A DNA stretch of 64,000 nucleotides from Himantopus leucocephalus. Its lineage: Eukaryota; Chordata; Aves; Charadriiformes; Recurvirostridae. Both the position numbers and the translations under genes were made by a program. The notes beneath the pieces were generated by a model, which made no database searches, was not told where the DNA came from, and worked only from the letters and a program-made list of their open reading frames with translations. This document shows, piece after piece, positions 61,466 through 64,000 of the stretch; position 1 is the first letter of the stretch; each line of letters begins with the position of its first letter. The stretch is from assembly GCA_003993805.1 (NCBI GenBank), contig RSEF01000005.1, forward strand, positions 16,759,324 to 16,823,323, read 5' to 3'.

Positions 61466-64000
61466 TGTATTGTTTGGTACTGGGGAATCTGTATAACACT
61501 TTTTCTGGAGGTATTTCTTCTAGCTGTGTTCATTTCTCTTTCTAGAGATAAATTTCATTTTACAGATAGTTCTGTATAGCAGCTGATGTTGTACTCACCA
61601 ATTGGATAACATCTTTCCAATAGGAGGGATTTAAGAGGATGTTAATACAACGGCTAGCCATTTTTAGTGAGTCACTGTTAAGATTATTTTTTCTATGTGT
61701 AACTCAAGGTGCTTTGGTTACCCTTCTAAACACTCACCCCTCTCAACTTAAGCCTGTCACTTCCTGCTGTCCTCCATGGTTAGCAGAGCAGGAAGACTCA
61801 GGGTTACATATATCCATCCAGCACACTTCTCCCTTCCCATTGCTACAACTCCAATCACAGATGTTAAACACTACAGCTCTGATCACACGTGTTAAATCTT
61901 CACCAAAGATTTATCAGGAGAAAGACTAAACAACCTCAAAAGTTTCAGTTTACTTGGAATTGTTTGGAGCAAATTGCTAAGATTTTTTTTTCTAAAGGTG
62001 TGACCAGACTCTACCAATCCCAACTGCCTATAACAGGAAAAGTTTTGACTTTCCTCTCCGTGTATGAACCATTAATCCAGAAAACAATGCCTCAGTTCTT
62101 AACATCTCTCCCTCCTCTCAAGTTGCCTGTTGCCATTTAGCCTTCATTAACTCTTCCAGCTCTACAAACGCAGTGATCTTGGGACTATAACATTTCTGCT
62201 GTGAGCATGGGCTGTGAGGCCACGTGCTGTTCCTGCAATTGCATCACAAGCACGTGATATAGGAAAGAATGAGTAGAGGAATGAAGATAAGCAGTGGGAG
62301 AGGCAATTCAAAAGGAGCTTAGCCTCTGCAATGCAAAGCCATATCCTTCTATTTTCTCTTTTAGAGGAGTTGTGAAATAGAAAATCAGAATGCAGAATTT
62401 GAACACCTTAAAGTTTGGTTGGTTTTGGTTCCAGGGTCTGGTTTGAAAAACACCTGAAGTCTTTCTGGTTTGCTTGAAGGACAGAAAGAGTTCTGGCCTT
62501 AGGCATAAGGAACAGTGTGTGTACACATAGGGCCTCTGTTTATTTAGTAACTGAAGATGGTGTGTAGTGAAAGCTATTCTAATTACTCTCACCTAGAACT
62601 TTACAAGTTTTAAATCTTCTCCTTCACTTTCCTAGAAAGAAATCCCAGCTGGTATAAAGGAAGATTATCTATCTTATTCCAGCCTCCTTATTCTTCTGCA
62701 AAGATGGAAGTGACCAAAACAACAACAGGAATGGCAATTGAGGGACAGTAAATGTATGGGGTGGGGAGTGGGGGTCTCACATCATACAGGGGTAACAACC
62801 ATGCATGAAATGAGTTGGGAAGGGCACTACACCCTGAGGAGCCTTTCCCTTACAGCATGGTTTTGAATATCGTTGAAGTGGCCTATTTACACCAAAGACA
62901 GGCAGATCCCAACCAAGGCAGGGTCAAGAAGCAAATTTTAGCATCTGTTTCACTTTAGGCCTAAGATCCACTGACTTCACATAAAGTCTTGTTCAACTGA
63001 GGACGAAAAAAGTGATGTTTTAAGCATTTTTTTCTCCATTTATATTATATTTTAGTGACTCTGCTCTTTTTGCTCTGGCTTTCCTTTGAAAAGAACGCTA
63101 CAGACCAATAGCAACTCTGGTTATCAGCTGTGCTGATGCTATTCTTGGCAATGAACGCAGGGAGGCTGGAAAATGATTTTACTGATGGAATTTCCTCAAT
63201 ACTTTTGGCATTAGACACAATGGAATGAACATGACTTTGACGTAATGAATTCATTGGGATATTTGTTTAAGACCAGACCTCCATGACTCCTGAACGTATC
63301 TCAATCAAGAGGGGATGGGCTGGAAGTTCAGTAATTAACTTTTTAAAGGAAAAATGTCCTTTTTCTTTTTTTTTCAGGATTATACACAGCTTTAGGATCT
63401 ATAAAGGTAATACGTTGACAAGCTAAGGATTTTTCATAATTAGGACAGACATGGTTCATCAAACATTCGATACTTCTGATATGGTATCAGCAAAAATGTA
63501 ATCAACTTCCTAGTACTGTGTGTGTTTTGAAGTCACAGAACTGCATGCCATGACCCGTTAAGAAACAGAGAAATTGCTCTGTAAATGTAACAGGATTGAT
63601 TTCTTTTTTTGTCGTCTTAAAACTGTCTCTACCTCCTCCCCCTTCCTCCTGCTTCTTGCACTAAGCAAAGGTGTGGCAGCTAAAACTCTGGTTTCGAAAG
63701 AGATCGGCATACAGAGCTACCAATTAGTGACTGGTCCAAGACCAGACTAAACAATGACTGAAATTTAATGGTAACCAGTTTTCACTTACTTTCCTGAAAA
63801 TGGCTAGAGTTTGGAGCAGCTGAATTTTCCCAAAGCAGAACAAAAATCATGAGATGTGTGTGAGAGGTCTTATAATGTTGAATGTCTGAAGATAGCAAAA
63901 GGGTCAAGAGGAAGTAGATTTTGGCCATGCAGAAACCTGTTTCTGACTACAAACTCAACCGTGGTCAAAATTTATTTGGAGGGCAGTGAGTCAACTATTA
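61466..64000. other. non-coding region, no supported gene
   Basis: About 2.5 kb of AT-rich sequence to the window end. Short frames on both strands, none recognised. No mobile-element termini or exon signature seen, and no sign of the missing 3' half of the upstream CR1. Confidence 0.55.

Noticed and set aside
1..64000. CRISPR arrays, operons, bacterial promoters, phage or plasmid features
   Set aside because: The DNA is avian by its repeats. There are no regularly spaced repeats, no long adjacent genes and no ribosome-binding-site pattern.

Overview
The window looks like AT-rich, mostly non-coding nuclear DNA from a bird. The main reason is the set of CR1 (chicken repeat 1) LINEs: at least seven recognisable copies, plus a short tail fragment. 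They show the CR1 3' end (a TTGGAAGGGACC-type motif followed by an 8-bp ATTCTATG-type tail) and CR1 endonuclease and reverse-transcriptase reading frames. A solo LTR of avian endogenous-retrovirus type supports this. There are no bacterial-style operons, no tRNA or rRNA genes that I can see, and no CRISPR array. I cannot place the bird to order from sequence alone.

Layout. 1-20194 is single-copy-looking AT-rich DNA with no gene I can support. 20195-22997 is a nearly complete but broken CR1 on the minus strand. 22998-36285 is again unique-looking, with a CR1 tail scrap near 29.0 kb and a rearranged CR1 piece near 31.8-32.1 kb. 36286-38961 is a small CR1 cluster with copies in + / - / + orientation; the last contains a 100-N assembly gap. 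39382-39596 (minus) is the best candidate for a real host coding exon: a last exon encoding a membrane-spanning segment and a basic cytoplasmic-type tail. 39597-49086 is unique-looking. 49092-49828 is a solo LTR flanked by a perfect 5-bp target-site duplication, TTCTT. 54582-55013 is a CR1 3' piece followed by an AT-rich short tandem array. 59649-61465 is a CR1 on the plus strand that, unusually, lacks its 3' half. The rest, to 64000, is unremarkable.

How it works together. The repeats record separate insertions rather than a functional unit. Both large CR1 copies are disabled by frameshifts, stops or catalytic changes. Most of the window is probably intron or intergenic DNA. If the 39.4-kb exon is real, the host gene runs on the minus strand, and the DNA above 39.6 kb would be its introns and upstream exons, which I could not identify. 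I found no convincing undescribed system. The items worth a second look are the orphan terminal exon, the 3'-truncated CR1, the solo LTR, the assembly gap inside a CR1, and a few perfect hairpins.
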